Source of the DNA: Acidobacteriota bacterium
GTDB lineage: Bacteria > Acidobacteriota > Terriglobia > Acidiferrales > 2-02-FULL-67-57
Direction: 5' to 3'
NCBI GenBank assembly: GCA_016210855.1
Contig: JACQTJ010000125.1
Span: forward strand, 1 to 49,546
Length of the DNA stretch: 49,546 nt
Made by a program: the position numbers and the translations under genes. A model generated the notes under the pieces. It saw only the letters and a list, made by a program, of their open reading frames with translations, had not been told where the DNA came from and did not search any database. Below are positions 10,601 to 24,323 of this stretch, one piece after another. The first letter of the stretch is position 1, and each line of letters starts with the position of its first letter.

Positions 10601-10687
10601 CTGCGCCCCCAGCTCCACGACGCCGTGGTCGCCGCTCTGGGGCTGGCCCCGACCCCGGCCGCCACACTGGCCGGGGACCGCGAGTAG
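7685..10687 (+). CDS. Fusion of a GH3 beta-N-acetylglucosaminidase (NagZ-like) and a class C beta-lactamase-type serine hydrolase
   Basis: N-half: CTAKHFPGAGDIAMDPH and GLIITDALNMDAIT (GH3 NagZ motifs). C-half: YDLASLTKVVATTTA (SxxK) and YSDLGIILLGEVLE (YxN-like). True start may be an internal GTG (7739 or 7757). Confidence 0.88.
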   Translation: MCYIQVVSCRVNARRWEGVAVRVRVKPRPPRFSALFVSFLLLGLWLIPVRVATGPEPDLSRSERRWVKRQLERMTREEKIGQLLMVPYFGSFSNTEGEEFQRLVRRITQLHVGGLIVATRPRRPTGFDRSEVYALAHLTNRLQRLARVPLLVAADFERGAGFRIRETTSFPHNMTLGAAGDTDAASQMGRIAAQEARGLGVHWLLAPVADVNNNPLNPIINIRSFGEDPAEVSQLVAAFIRGCQEVGALCTAKHFPGAGDIAMDPHLELATVSADRARLEQVELKPFRTALEAGVGAIMTEHIAVPALEPRPGLPATFSHAITTDLLRHQLGFDGLIITDALNMDAITNQTWPGEAAVRAFEAGADVLLMSPEPEVAFAALRRAVESGRISEERLNESVERILRAKTRLGLHRHAEVEIEGVDALISNPAFQDQAQQMADRGVALLRDEASLVPLDSTRPQRGFLLVVSADADPFPGAELERELAPRVDSLLTVRTDRLFFKPEPVALPDPGLYDWSLIAVFVRVADRKGNVGLPQNLAALVERALVADKPSALVIMGSPYLAERFPQAKTLLCTFSTAEISERAAIRALFGQTKIAGRFPVTVPGVAERGAGLTRPAVPMELAGPAPSDLASFQPVFELLNAAVTDGVTPGGVLAVGHQGRLVALHPFGRLRYGEDAPWVEPDTLYDLASLTKVVATTTAAMRLYERGLLPLDAPVVDYLPELKRAPDAEAKARITIRHLLTHSSGFTGYLRLFQEAQNRQQLLERIYSLPLEYPTGSRAVYSDLGIILLGEVLERASGQPLDLFLAENLFQPLALSHTLYNPPPTWRPRIAPTEDDAEFRHRLLQGEVHDENAWVMGGRAPHAGLFSTAHDLAVFCQMILNGGIYAHRRYLERSTIELFTSRQGPPDSTRALGWDTSSEVSSGGHYLSARAFGHTGFTGTSIWIDPEKRLFVILLTNRVHPTRSNEKIRALRPQLHDAVVAALGLAPTPAATLAGDRE

Positions 10688-10690
10688 ACG

Positions 10691-12448
10691 GTGGTTCTCT
10701 CTACCGTCGACTGGATCATTTTGGCCGCCTACTTCGCCCTCACCTTCGGCGTGGCCTGGATGCTGCGCGGACGTGCCCAGCGCAGCCTTACCGACTTCTT
10801 CGTCTCCGGCCGCGGCGTCCCTTGGTGGATCGCCGGCACCTCCATGGTGGCCACCACCTTCGCGGCCGATACGCCATTGACGGTCACAGGGCTGACCGCG
10901 CAGTTCGGGATTGCGGGCAACTGGCTGTGGTGGTCGCTGCTGCTGAGCGGGATGCTGACGGTGTTTTTCTTCGCCCGGCTCTGGCGCCGCGCCGGGGTGC
11001 TCACCGATGTCGAGCTCATCGAGCTCCGCTACGCCGGCCGCCCCGCCGCCTTCCTCCGCGGTTTCCGCGCCCTCTATCTCGGCCTTCTGGTGAACGGCCT
11101 CATCATGGGCTGGGTGAACCTGGGCATGGTGAAGGTCTTCACCATCACCCTCCACCTCGACAAGAAAGAAGCCGTCTTTGCCTGCCTCTTGATTATCGCG
11201 CTCTACACCACCCTCTCCGGCCTCTGGGGGGTGCTCATCACCGACCTGTTGCAGTTCATTCTCATGATTGCCATGGCCATCACTCTGGCCTGGTTTGCTG
11301 TGTCGGCCGCCGGAGGCCTGGGGGCGCTGCGGACCAAGCTGTTGGCCCTGGACGAGGCCCAGACCGGCAGCGGCTCGCTGCTGGCCTTCTTCCCGGAATT
11401 GCACTCCGCCTGGATGCCCCTGACGGCCTTCTTGGTTTTCGTCGGCGTCATCTGGTGGGCCAGTTGGTATCCCGGGGCGGAGCCGGGCGGCGGCGGTTAC
11501 GTGGCCCAGCGCATCTTTTGCGCCAAGGACGAAAAGCATTCGCTCTGGGCCACGCTCTGGTTCAACATCGCCCACTACGCCCTCCGGCCCTGGCCGTGGA
11601 TTCTCGTGGGGCTGGCTTCCGTCGTCCTCTACCCAAACCTCAAGGACAAAGAAGCTGGTTACGTGCAGGTGATGGTGGATCATCTGCCCGCGAGCCTCCG
11701 CGGGCTGATGCTGGCTTCTTTCCTAGCTGCTTACATGTCCACCCTCAGCACCCACCTGAACTGGGGTGCCTCCTATATGGTGAACGACTTCTATCGCCGC
11801 TTCCTGCGTCCGCACGCAAGCGAACCGCACCTCCTCCGCACCGCCCAAGTGGCCACCCTGCTGCTCATGCTGCTCGGGGCTGGTGTCACCTATCTGCTCG
11901 AAACCATCCGCGGAGGCTGGGAACTTCTGTTGCTTGTCAGCGCCGGCACCGGCGCCGTCTATATCCTGCGCTGGTACTGGTGGCGCATAAGCGCCTGGAG
12001 CGAAATTTCCGCCATGACCGCCGCCTTCCTGGGCGCGATGGCGCTCACTTGGCAGAAACCCTTCACCGGGGGCGAGCAAATCGTTTTCGCGAAGAACATG
12101 CTCCTCAATACGGTTCTCTGCACTGTGGTTTGGCTGGCGGTGACCTATCTGACCCGACCGGAACCCCTCGCCCACCTGGAAAGCTTCTATCGGCGGGTGC
12201 GACCCGCCGCCTGGGGCTGGAGAGCTGTCGCGGCCACGGCACCGGATGTGCCCGCGGTTTCCTCCGGTTGGTATAATCTGCGCGCCTGGGCGCTCGGCTG
12301 CGCGCTGGTTTATCTGGTCCTGTTCTCCACCGGAAAGCTTCTCCTCGGCTTCTGGAGCAGCGGCCTTTTGCTGGCTGCGGGCGCGGTGGCGGCCGCCGTC
12401 CTGCTCTATCTCGACTTCGCCCGCCGCGGTTGGGAGAGCTTCGGATGA
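10691..12448 (+). CDS. Sodium:solute symporter (SSS) family transporter, second copy
   Basis: 585 aa; DFFVSGRGVPWWIAGTSMVATTFAADTPLTVTGL and LASFLAAYMSTLSTHLNWGASYMVND. Confidence 0.9.
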   Translation: MVLSTVDWIILAAYFALTFGVAWMLRGRAQRSLTDFFVSGRGVPWWIAGTSMVATTFAADTPLTVTGLTAQFGIAGNWLWWSLLLSGMLTVFFFARLWRRAGVLTDVELIELRYAGRPAAFLRGFRALYLGLLVNGLIMGWVNLGMVKVFTITLHLDKKEAVFACLLIIALYTTLSGLWGVLITDLLQFILMIAMAITLAWFAVSAAGGLGALRTKLLALDEAQTGSGSLLAFFPELHSAWMPLTAFLVFVGVIWWASWYPGAEPGGGGYVAQRIFCAKDEKHSLWATLWFNIAHYALRPWPWILVGLASVVLYPNLKDKEAGYVQVMVDHLPASLRGLMLASFLAAYMSTLSTHLNWGASYMVNDFYRRFLRPHASEPHLLRTAQVATLLLMLLGAGVTYLLETIRGGWELLLLVSAGTGAVYILRWYWWRISAWSEISAMTAAFLGAMALTWQKPFTGGEQIVFAKNMLLNTVLCTVVWLAVTYLTRPEPLAHLESFYRRVRPAAWGWRAVAATAPDVPAVSSGWYNLRAWALGCALVYLVLFSTGKLLLGFWSSGLLLAAGAVAAAVLLYLDFARRGWESFG

Positions 12449-13344
12449 AACCCTCAACGCCTCCTCCCACCGAACAGCCAAACCCGCGCACCGCCCGCCT
12501 CGACCGGGGCTCCACCCGGCGCATCCTCGAGCTTATGAATCGCGAAGACGCCCGCGTGCCCGCCGCCGTGCGCCGTGTGCTGCCGCAAATCGCCCGCGCC
12601 GTGGACGCCATTGTTGCCGCTCTCGGTCGCGGCGGCCGCCTCTTTTACGTCGGCGCCGGCGCGAGCGGCCGCCTGGGTGCTCTCGACGCCGCCGAGTGCC
12701 CGCCCACCTTTCAGGTGTCTCCCAGCCTGGTGCAAGCGGTGCTTGCCGGCGGCCGCCGGGCGATGGTCCGCTCCGCCGAAGCTGCCGAAGATTCAGCCGC
12801 CGCCGGGGCTCGCGATCTCACCCGCAAAGGCGTGCGGCGCGGCGACGTGGTTGTCGTGCTCTCTGCCAGCGGCTCGACGCCCTACGCTCTGGGTGCGCTC
12901 GATTTTGCCCGCCGCCGCGGGGCTTTCACGGTGGCTGTCGCCTCGAACCCCCGTTCCCCGGCCGCCCACCGGGCCCGCGTCGCCATCTGCCCGGACACCG
13001 GCCCGGAAGTCATCGCCGGCTCCACCCGCCTCAAGGCCGGCACCGCCCAAAAGCTGGTGCTGAACATGCTGAGCACCGCCACCATGGTCCGCCTAGGTCA
13101 CGTCTACCGGAATCTCATGGTCAACGTGCACAGGGGCAACCGCAAGCTCCGCCGGCGCGGCGAGCGGGTCCTCGAGCTGGCTCTCGGCTGCTCGCCGCGG
13201 GAAGCGCGCCGCTTGATCCAACGCTCGGGAGGCAATCTGAAGGCCGCCCTGGTGATGGGCCGGCTCGGGTGCAGCCGGGCGGAGGCTGAGGGGCGACTCA
13301 AGCGCGTTGCCGGCCACCTCCACCGGGCACTGGGAGAAAGGTAG
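12445..13344 (+). CDS. murQ: N-acetylmuramic acid 6-phosphate etherase
   Basis: LFYVGAGASGRLGALDAAECPPTF, VVVLSASGSTPYALGAL and STRLKAGTAQKLVLNMLSTATMVRLGHVYRNLMV. ATGA overlap with the SSS gene. Confidence 0.95.
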   Translation: MKPSTPPPTEQPNPRTARLDRGSTRRILELMNREDARVPAAVRRVLPQIARAVDAIVAALGRGGRLFYVGAGASGRLGALDAAECPPTFQVSPSLVQAVLAGGRRAMVRSAEAAEDSAAAGARDLTRKGVRRGDVVVVLSASGSTPYALGALDFARRRGAFTVAVASNPRSPAAHRARVAICPDTGPEVIAGSTRLKAGTAQKLVLNMLSTATMVRLGHVYRNLMVNVHRGNRKLRRRGERVLELALGCSPREARRLIQRSGGNLKAALVMGRLGCSRAEAEGRLKRVAGHLHRALGER

Positions 13345-13377
13345 CCCCGACAATCCTTTGGTGTATCTTAGCTTCCG

Positions 13378-14646
<1,269 letters not shown>

Positions 14647-14647
14647 C

Positions 14648-15001
14648 CTATCGCCGCTGCACCAAGAAAACACTCACCAGAATCAACCCTAGCGCCGCGA
14701 ACGAAACCAGCGCGTACCCCAGCTCACCCTTGAGCAAGGAGGACAGAGCCCCGACTCCAAGCCGGACCACAGGCGTCACCAGCAACACCACCAGCCCTAC
14801 CTGTATTACGGCGTAGGGATTAAACTCCGCCAGTTGCCCGGCGAGGGCCGCCCACGGCATCGGCGGGCCCACCTGGAGCGGCACGCTCGAATCAGCCAGC
14901 ATCCCGACCATCCCCGCCAACAGGAATAGCGCCGAAAGGTAAGAACTCCAGCGGAGCGTACGACCCATCCACCGACCGCGTTTGCCGGGTGTAGCGTTCA
15001 T
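14648..15001 (-). CDS. DUF1634-like small membrane protein
   Basis: MNATPGKRGRWMGRTLRWSSYLSALFLLAGMVGML...; hydrophobic, and coupled to a downstream-facing TauE/SafE gene, as DUF1634 commonly is. Start trimmed to 15001. Confidence 0.7.
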   Translation of the reverse strand: MNATPGKRGRWMGRTLRWSSYLSALFLLAGMVGMLADSSVPLQVGPPMPWAALAGQLAEFNPYAVIQVGLVVLLVTPVVRLGVGALSSLLKGELGYALVSFAALGLILVSVFLVQRR

Positions 15002-15798
15002 CGCGCTCCCCGCCACGGCGCCGTGTAGCCGGCGGCCTCCCCCAGCATCAACACCCCCAGTCCCAGCAGAATCACCAACAGAAGAAGCTGGATGACGCGA
15101 CTTTGCACACGCCGGGCAAGGCGCGAGCCGAGTTGCGCCCCCAGGAACACGCCGAGTACAAGAGGGCCCGTCAGGGCCACGATCACCTCTCCCCGCCCGT
15201 AGTAGAGCAGCGCCCCGGCCGCTGCTGTGACCCCCATGATGAAGTTGCTGGTCGCGGCTGCGATCTTGAGCGGGACGTCCATGGCCAGATACATCAGCGG
15301 AACTTGGATGGGGCCGCCGCCAATCCCCAGCAACCCTGAGACCCCGCCCGCCGCCGTGGAGACGCCCAGGCCCAGCGGATAGTTTCTGGCGTGGTACTCG
15401 GGCACGGTGTCGCCCACCTCTTCGGCCTCGCTCGGAGGCCGCCGCCACATCAACACCGCCGCGCCCAGCAGGAAGACGCCGAACAGGGCTTTCAGCCAGG
15501 CTTCCGGCAACAATGTGGCCACCACCGCTCCGGCCACCGCCCCGGCCACCGTGCCCAACTCCAGCAACATCCCCAGTCGCACGTCCACCCAGCCGCGACG
15601 CACGTAGACACCCGCGGCCGCTGAGGAAGAAGCGATCACGCATAGTAGCCCTGCGCCAATGGCGCTGCGGACGGGAAAGATCCCCATCAGAGTGAGCACC
15701 GGAACCAGAATGATGCTGCCGCCCAGCCCTACCAGGGCGCCGAAGGTCCCGGCAAGCAACCCGAGAGCGATGAGAACAATCACCAGGGGAGCCAGCAT
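14998..15798 (-). CDS. Sulfite exporter TauE/SafE family permease
   Basis: GTFGALVGLGGSIILVPVL and GGVSGLLGIGGGPIQVPLMYL duplicated TauE/SafE motifs. Start trimmed to 15798. Confidence 0.88.
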   Translation of the reverse strand: MLAPLVIVLIALGLLAGTFGALVGLGGSIILVPVLTLMGIFPVRSAIGAGLLCVIASSSAAAGVYVRRGWVDVRLGMLLELGTVAGAVAGAVVATLLPEAWLKALFGVFLLGAAVLMWRRPPSEAEEVGDTVPEYHARNYPLGLGVSTAAGGVSGLLGIGGGPIQVPLMYLAMDVPLKIAAATSNFIMGVTAAAGALLYYGRGEVIVALTGPLVLGVFLGAQLGSRLARRVQSRVIQLLLLVILLGLGVLMLGEAAGYTAPWRGAR

Positions 15799-16697
15799 CA
15801 ATCCCCCGCCGGGAGCGGCTCCGGCTCCCGCCAGTGCAGGAGGGCGACCCCGAGCACAACCGCGGCGGCACCGGCAAGCGTGTAAGGGCCCAAGGTTTCC
15901 CCGAGCACCAGCCAACCCGCTCCGGTGGCGATGACCGGGATGACGAACGAAAGGGTGGACATCTGCACCGGTGTCATGTGCTTCAGCAGGTCGTAGTAGA
16001 GCACGAAAGTCACACAAGAACCAAACACCACGAGATAGAGCAGCGCCACAAACGCCACCAGTGAGTAGCCGCTGAGCGCCGGCCGCTCCAGTCCCCAGCC
16101 GGCCGCGAGCAGCCAGACGGAAGCTAGGGCCATCTGCCATGTGGTCCCCGCCAGCGGGCGAATGTAGTGCCCGCCGTGCTTGGCGAGCACGGTGGCCAGG
16201 GCGCTCGAAGCCGCCGCCCCCACCAGCGCCACCACCCCTTTGAGCTCCGCCGAGGGAGCCGCCAGCCGTGGCCAGAAGATGACCACGATCCCGGCGAAGG
16301 CCAGCAGCAACCCGGCCAGCCGTGCCCCGGTCAGCAGGTTCCGCCGCGCTCGGAGCGAATCGAACAGGAGCACGAACGCGGAATGCGAGGAAAAGAGGAC
16401 GGAGGCCAAGGCGGAGGAAACCGTCAGTTCCCCGTAGAAGACCAACCCGTACGGGAGGGCAATCATCAGCACCGAAAGCGCCAGCACCAGGCGCCGCTCA
16501 GCAGGTTGCCACTGCCGCCAGCAGAGCGGCTGCCCCCGCCAGCGGGCAAACCCGGCAAGCAGGAGCGCCGCCAGGACAAAGCGCATCCCGGCGGCGCTCA
16601 CCGGCGGCATCTCGCGCACCACAAACTTGATGGTCAGCCAGGTGGTGCCCCAGATGCCGGCCAGGGCGAGGAAAGCGGCGAGATGGCGGGCGCGCAT
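15798..16697 (-). CDS. EamA/DMT family transporter
   Basis: IWGTTWLTIKFVVREMPPVSAAGMRFVLAALLL; ten-TM EamA pattern. Confidence 0.9.
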   Translation of the reverse strand: MRARHLAAFLALAGIWGTTWLTIKFVVREMPPVSAAGMRFVLAALLLAGFARWRGQPLCWRQWQPAERRLVLALSVLMIALPYGLVFYGELTVSSALASVLFSSHSAFVLLFDSLRARRNLLTGARLAGLLLAFAGIVVIFWPRLAAPSAELKGVVALVGAAASSALATVLAKHGGHYIRPLAGTTWQMALASVWLLAAGWGLERPALSGYSLVAFVALLYLVVFGSCVTFVLYYDLLKHMTPVQMSTLSFVIPVIATGAGWLVLGETLGPYTLAGAAAVVLGVALLHWREPEPLPAGD

Positions 16698-16711
16698 AAA
16701 GGCCGGATTCT

Positions 16712-16746
16712 AACAAAAGGGCCGACGGGGCTCCGCCCCGTCGGCC
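16712..16746 (-). terminator. Rho-independent terminator downstream of pnp
   Basis: Minus strand GGCCGACGGGG-CGGAG-CCCCGTCGGCC followed by CTTTTGTTA. Confidence 0.85.
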
Positions 16747-16769
16747 GGCAAGTTCGGAAGGAGGCTCAG

Positions 16770-18887
<2,118 letters not shown>

Positions 18888-19083
18888 GGTTCCTCACACC
18901 AGTAAGATGGAGAGGCGAAAAAGAAGGGAGAGCCGGGAATGGACCCGGGAGAGATCCTGCGCTCACGTCCATGGGGCGAAAAATCAAGAAGCGACCCGGT
19001 ACACTCGTCGCTTCAGGTCGCTACCTTCGCCCGCTGCGGGGCTGAACCCAACTGTTGCTGGAGCAGAGGCCCCTGGGGGCCGC

Positions 19084-19353
19084 TTACTTCCGCAAACCGA
19101 GCCTATCGACAATTTCCTTGTACCGCTCGGAGTCGTTGTTCTTCAGGTAGTCCAGAAGACGCCGACGCTTGCTCACCAGCATGATCAAGCCGCGCCGGGA
19201 CGCATGGTCCTTGCGGTGGGTCTTGAAGTGTTCGGTCAGACTGCTGATGCGCTCGCTCAACAGCGCAATCTGCACCTCGGGCGAACCTGTGTCGCCGGTG
19301 TGCAGGCGATGCTGGACGATCAGCGCTGACTTGCTTTCCCGAGTCAGACCCAT
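19084..19353 (-). CDS. rpsO: 30S ribosomal protein S15
   Basis: [53 protein letters not shown]. Confidence 0.98.
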   Translation of the reverse strand: MGLTRESKSALIVQHRLHTGDTGSPEVQIALLSERISSLTEHFKTHRKDHASRRGLIMLVSKRRRLLDYLKNNDSERYKEIVDRLGLRK

Positions 19354-19448
19354 CGCAGAGCCGAGCCGTTCTCCTTCTCTCTCTTCTCGTTCCTCTCAGG
19401 CTACCAGACTACCACAGCCGGGCCGGGACGGCAACCGCCAACTACGCC

Positions 19449-20057
19449 CTAGGGCTTGCGCTCCGGCTGCACCAGGGCAAGGAATTCCTGCCTGGTCTCG
19501 GGGTCGTCGCGGAAGCAGCCCAGCATGGCGCTCGTCACCGCCACCGAATGCTGCTTCTCCACTCCCCGCATCACCATGCACAGGTGGCGCGCCTCCACGA
19601 TCACTCCCACTCCCTGCGGCTCGAGCTTCTCCCAGAGCGTCCGGGCGATCTGGTTCGTGAGCCGCTCCTGGATTTGCAGCCGGCGCGCGTACAGGTTCAC
19701 CAGCCGCGGCAGCTTGCTCAGCCCCACCACTTTCTGGTTCGGGATGTAGGCAATGTGGCACTTCCCGAAGAATGGCAGCAGGTGGTGCTCGCACAGGCTG
19801 AACACCTCAATGTCCTTGACGATCACCATCTCGTCGTACGGCACCGCGTAGTAGGCGGCGTTGATCACCTTCTCGGGGTCCTGCTGGTAGCCCGCAGTCA
19901 GGAAGCGCAACGCCCGCTCCATCCGCTGGGGTGTGCGCCGCAAGCCTTCGCGCCCGGGGTCTTCCCCGAGCAGCACCAGCAGGCGCCGGATGAGATCGGC
20001 CATGCTCTCTTCCTCCCGACGCACCGGGAGTTCCAATTCGCTGCGACGGCTCTTCAT
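19449..20057 (-). CDS. folE: GTP cyclohydrolase I
   Basis: [53 protein letters not shown]. Confidence 0.97.
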   Translation of the reverse strand: MKSRRSELELPVRREEESMADLIRRLLVLLGEDPGREGLRRTPQRMERALRFLTAGYQQDPEKVINAAYYAVPYDEMVIVKDIEVFSLCEHHLLPFFGKCHIAYIPNQKVVGLSKLPRLVNLYARRLQIQERLTNQIARTLWEKLEPQGVGVIVEARHLCMVMRGVEKQHSVAVTSAMLGCFRDDPETRQEFLALVQPERKP

Positions 20058-20082
20058 CGCCTTTCTCCTTGCCCCTTCCTCC

Positions 20083-21126
20083 TCATTTCAACGGCACGGG
20101 GTATTCCCGCCCCTTCCATCGCACCGGCTCGCCCCGCAAGTACTTGCTGGCCGAGTTCACCATCAGCGCCGCGAACAGAACGCTCCCCAGCGTGTAATAG
20201 GGAAAGCAAGCCAGCGGGTAGCGGTTCCGGCGCAGCGCCTGCCCGTAACGGAAGTGTCGCCAGCCGATGATGGCCAGCAGGAAAACCACCATGAATCGGC
20301 TCACCGGCCAGCCCGCCCATGACCCGTAGAGCGCCACCAGCAGGAACAGCCACACCAAGGTGTCGAGCGCCGCCCCCGTCACCGCCCCCGCCACCGTGCC
20401 CTTCCTCCGGCCGAAGAGCGGAAAGAGGTTTTTCGACCAACCCTGCCACATTTCTTCCAGGCCCCGGTACATCCGGCTGCGGGCCAGCCCTACCCCGCGG
20501 GCGAAGTACAGCCGGCACCCCGAACGCTTCAGCAGCCGCGCCAGGGCCACGTCCTCGAGCATCTCCTCTTTCACTGCCGCATGCCCGCCCACGGCGTTGT
20601 AGGCGGTGCGCGACACCAGCAGCCATTCCCCATTCGCCGCCGCCAGTGGGTCCTCCGGGTCGCTCACCCGCTCGTAGGGGTACTCGTCGCTCAGGCGGCA
20701 ATAGACAAAGGGAATCGTCGCCCGCTCCCACCAAGTGGGCAGCTCCTGGTCGGGCGAATAGGAAACCATCGCTGCCCCGGTCTGCCGCGCCGCCGCCAAG
20801 CCAGCTTCGACCCCGTTGAGGGCATGGCGGACGTCGGCGTCGGTCAGGAGCAGCCAAGGGGCCTGTGATTGCTCCACCCCACAGGCCGCCGCGTAGTTCT
20901 TCCCGGTCCAGCCCGGTGGGGGATCGGGGGCTTCCAAGACGCGCAGTTGGGGCAGGCGCTGGCGGAGCTCTTCGAGGATGGCCCCGGTGCGGTCGGTCGA
21001 GCCGTCGTTCACGACGATGATTTCCACCGGCACCGTCTGCTCGGCCAGTGACTCCACCGCCCCCGCAATGTTGGCTTCCTCATTGCGCGCAGGTACAATG
21101 GCGCTGACCTGGAGTCCCTGCATCAT
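20083..21126 (-). CDS. Glycosyltransferase family 2 membrane protein
   Basis: [44 protein letters not shown]-terminal TM segments. Confidence 0.9.
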   Translation of the reverse strand: MMQGLQVSAIVPARNEEANIAGAVESLAEQTVPVEIIVVNDGSTDRTGAILEELRQRLPQLRVLEAPDPPPGWTGKNYAAACGVEQSQAPWLLLTDADVRHALNGVEAGLAAARQTGAAMVSYSPDQELPTWWERATIPFVYCRLSDEYPYERVSDPEDPLAAANGEWLLVSRTAYNAVGGHAAVKEEMLEDVALARLLKRSGCRLYFARGVGLARSRMYRGLEEMWQGWSKNLFPLFGRRKGTVAGAVTGAALDTLVWLFLLVALYGSWAGWPVSRFMVVFLLAIIGWRHFRYGQALRRNRYPLACFPYYTLGSVLFAALMVNSASKYLRGEPVRWKGREYPVPLK

Positions 21127-21198
21127 GCGAGTGAGCGGGTCTCAGACGCGGAGCCCAGCGGCTGAGTAAACCTTCATTATACCGGAGCGCACACGGAC

Positions 21199-21723
21199 GT
21201 GAAAGACAGAGTGACCCCGGTCGTGCTGGGGCTGGTGGCCTTCGCCCTGCTGGCCGCGCTCTGGGCACCTGGACCGCACCTCGACTCGCCCCAGCCTTCC
21301 CAGGAAGTTCCCAACTTCGACTTCGAGCTCGCTGGCCGCTCCATGGAGCTCACCGATCTGCGCGGCCAGGTAGTGCTGCTGAATTTCTGGGCCAGCTGGT
21401 GCCCCCCCTGCGTCGCTGAAATGCCGTCGCTCGAGCGCCTGCACCAACGACTGCACCCCCGCGGCCTCGTCGTGCTCGGCGTCAGCGTGGACGCCGACGC
21501 CGCCGCTTACGACGAGTTCCTGCGGGCCAACAAAATTACCTTCCCGAACGTCCGCGACCCCGAGCGTCGCATCTCCACCCTTTACGGCACCTTCATGTAC
21601 CCGGAAACCTACATCATCGACCGCCAGGGACGCCTGGTGCGGAAAATCATCGGCCCCCTGGAGTGGGACGACCCCCAAGTGATCGAGTTCCTCACTCGCC
21701 TGCTGGAAAGCTCACCGAGCTGA
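21199..21723 (+). CDS. TlpA-like membrane-anchored thioredoxin-fold protein
   Basis: N-terminal TM; VVLLNFWASWCPPCVAEMPSLERLHQRL. Confidence 0.92.
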   Translation: MKDRVTPVVLGLVAFALLAALWAPGPHLDSPQPSQEVPNFDFELAGRSMELTDLRGQVVLLNFWASWCPPCVAEMPSLERLHQRLHPRGLVVLGVSVDADAAAYDEFLRANKITFPNVRDPERRISTLYGTFMYPETYIIDRQGRLVRKIIGPLEWDDPQVIEFLTRLLESSPS

Positions 21724-21751
21724 TCGAGCTGGCCCGCTGGGGTGCGCCGGT

Positions 21752-24109
21752 CTAGAGAGGGACCTGCCGCAGGCGCAGAGCGTTGGTGATCACGGAGACG
21801 GAGCTGAAGGTCATGGCCGCCGCCGCAATCATCGGGCTGAGCAACAAACCAAATACCGGGTAGAGCACGCCTGCGGCGACGGGCACGCCCAAGGAATTGT
21901 AGACGAAGGCGAAGAAAAGGTTCTGCCGGATGTTGCGCATCGTTGCCCGGCTCAGCCGTCGGGCCCGGGCGATGCCCCGCAGGTCGCCCTTCAACAGCGT
22001 CACCCCGGCGCTCTCCATAGCTACGTCCGTGCCGGTCCCCATGGCGATGCCCACTTCGGCCTGCGCCAGCGCCGGGGCGTCGTTGATGCCGTCGCCCGCC
22101 ATCGCTACCTTCCGGCCGCCGGCTTGTAGCCTCTTGATGACTTCAGTTTTCTGCTGGGGCAGCACCTCGGCCACAACTTCGTCAATTCCGAGCTTGCGCG
22201 CCACCGCCTCGGCGGTGGCGCGACTGTCGCCGGTGACCATCACGATTCGGACTCCGTCCTCGTGCAGCATCTGGATGGCCTCGGGCGTGGACTTCTTGAT
22301 AGGGTCGGCTACTCCCAGCAGACCGGCCAGCTTTCCCTCCACGGCGACGAACATTGCTGTCTGTCCGTCCCGGCGCAGGGCCTCCGCCTGCCCGGCCAGG
22401 GATTGAACGTCAACCCCCAACTCCTTCAAGTAGGCGCGCGTGCCCAGGGCAACCATCCGACTCTCCACTGTCGCTTGCACGCCTTTCCCGGTCACCGACT
22501 GGAAACTCTCGGCTCGAGCCAGCGATGCTCCTCTTTCCTCCGCCCCGGCCACGATGGCCGCCGCCAGAGGATGCTCACTCGCCCGCTCCAGGCTCGCCGC
22601 CAGGCGCACCAGCTCCGACTCGTTACCCCCGGGGGCCACCACCACCGACACCAGCCGGGGCTTGCCTTCCGTTAGCGTCCCGGTCTTGTCCACGACCAAG
22701 GTTTCCACCTTCTCCAAGATTTCCAAGGCTTCGGCGTTCTTGATGAGCACCCCAGCCGTGGCTCCGCGCCCGGTGCCCACCATGATGGACATCGGCGTGG
22801 CCAGGCCCAGCGCGCACGGACAGGCGATGATCAGCACCGCCACCGCATTGACCACGGCGTAGGCCAGCCGCGGCTCCGGCCCGAGCCACGCCCAAACGAT
22901 GAAGGTTGCCACCGCGACCAGCACCACGGCCGGGACGAAGTATCCCGAGACCACGACCGCCAGCCGCTGGATGGGCGCCCGGGTGCGCTGGGCTTCGCTC
23001 ACCAGGCGTACAATCTGCGCCAGCAGCGTGTCGCTCCCCACCCGCCCGGCCCGGATCACAAGACTCCCCGTGCCGTTCACCGTGCCTCCGATCACCTGGC
23101 TGCCGGCGGCCTTCTCTGCCGGAATCGGCTCCCCGGTCACCATGGACTCGTCGACCGAGCTCGTTCCCTCGAGCACTACGCCGTCCACCGGCACCTTCTC
23201 CCCGGGGCGCACCCGGAGCCGGTCCCTCACCTGGACGCGTTCTAGCGGCACGTCCTCTTCGCCGCCGTCGGCGCGCAGACGCCGCGCCGTCTTGGGGGCC
23301 AAGCCAAGAAGTGCCTTGATGGCGCTCGAAGTCCGGCTCCGGGCTCGCAGCTCCAGCACCTGGCCGAGCAGCACCAGCGAAGTGATGGTGGCGGCTACCT
23401 CAAAGTAAACCCCCACTTCGCCGCCGTGGCGGAAGGAGTGCGGAAAAATCCCTGGCACCAGCAGGGCCAGCAAGCTGTAGAGATAGGCTGTCCCGGTCCC
23501 AACCGCGATCAGGGTGAACATGTTCAGGCTGCGGTGGACGATGGAGGCCCAACCCCGGGCGAAGAACGGCCAACCGCCCCAGAGCACCACCGGCGTCGCC
23601 AGCACGAACTGCACCCGACGCAGCAGCGACACGGAAAACCACTCCGGCAAGGAAGGGACCATCTCCGACATCGCCAGCAGGAGAACCGGCAAGGTCAGCG
23701 CCAGGCTCATCCAGAAGCGCCGGCGCATGCCCACGAGCTCCGGGCTTTCTTCTTCTTCCCCTTTCCCTGACACTATCCGCGGCTCAAGCGCCATCCCGCA
23801 GATCGGGCAAGTGCCCGGCCCGGCCCGCACCACTTCGGGGTGCATCGGGCAGGTGTAGTCAGCCCCCACAGAGGTTTTGCTCAAAATCACAGGCGGCTTG
23901 GCGAAGCCGATTTGAACCCCACCCGATTCCAAGTATTTAGCCGGAGCGGCGCGGAACTTCTCCCGGCAGGGCACGGAGCAAAAGTAGTAGGTCTTTCCGC
24001 CATGCTCATGGGTCGCAGCCGCCGTTTCCAGGCTGACCGTCATCCCACAGACGGGGTCCTGGAACGATTTCGGCTTCGCCCCTGATGGCGTGCTCCGCAT
24101 CAAGGTCAT
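21752..24109 (-). CDS. Heavy-metal (Cu-type) translocating P-type ATPase with N-terminal YHS and heavy-metal-binding domains
   Basis: DPVCGMTVS and [12 protein letters not shown] (YHS), YTCPMHPEV (HMBD), [42 protein letters not shown]. Confidence 0.95.
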   Translation of the reverse strand: MTLMRSTPSGAKPKSFQDPVCGMTVSLETAAATHEHGGKTYYFCSVPCREKFRAAPAKYLESGGVQIGFAKPPVILSKTSVGADYTCPMHPEVVRAGPGTCPICGMALEPRIVSGKGEEEESPELVGMRRRFWMSLALTLPVLLLAMSEMVPSLPEWFSVSLLRRVQFVLATPVVLWGGWPFFARGWASIVHRSLNMFTLIAVGTGTAYLYSLLALLVPGIFPHSFRHGGEVGVYFEVAATITSLVLLGQVLELRARSRTSSAIKALLGLAPKTARRLRADGGEEDVPLERVQVRDRLRVRPGEKVPVDGVVLEGTSSVDESMVTGEPIPAEKAAGSQVIGGTVNGTGSLVIRAGRVGSDTLLAQIVRLVSEAQRTRAPIQRLAVVVSGYFVPAVVLVAVATFIVWAWLGPEPRLAYAVVNAVAVLIIACPCALGLATPMSIMVGTGRGATAGVLIKNAEALEILEKVETLVVDKTGTLTEGKPRLVSVVVAPGGNESELVRLAASLERASEHPLAAAIVAGAEERGASLARAESFQSVTGKGVQATVESRMVALGTRAYLKELGVDVQSLAGQAEALRRDGQTAMFVAVEGKLAGLLGVADPIKKSTPEAIQMLHEDGVRIVMVTGDSRATAEAVARKLGIDEVVAEVLPQQKTEVIKRLQAGGRKVAMAGDGINDAPALAQAEVGIAMGTGTDVAMESAGVTLLKGDLRGIARARRLSRATMRNIRQNLFFAFVYNSLGVPVAAGVLYPVFGLLLSPMIAAAAMTFSSVSVITNALRLRQVPL

Positions 24110-24323
24110 TATAGCCGTGCCTCAGTGTTGACTGCTCCTCCCCGGGTCCGGGAGTGAACCTTTCTTGTCTTGCTGACTTTCGGGCCCCCCGTGCGTCTAA
24201 GAACTCCAGGAGCGTAAGGCCGGCTGTGGAAGACGCGGGGCCCCTCAAAACTGAACATTCTCCAAGCCTGTCTCGTACTAGGACATAGCAAGCAGTTCAG
24301 CGTCCTGAGAGTGGAGCACGAGC

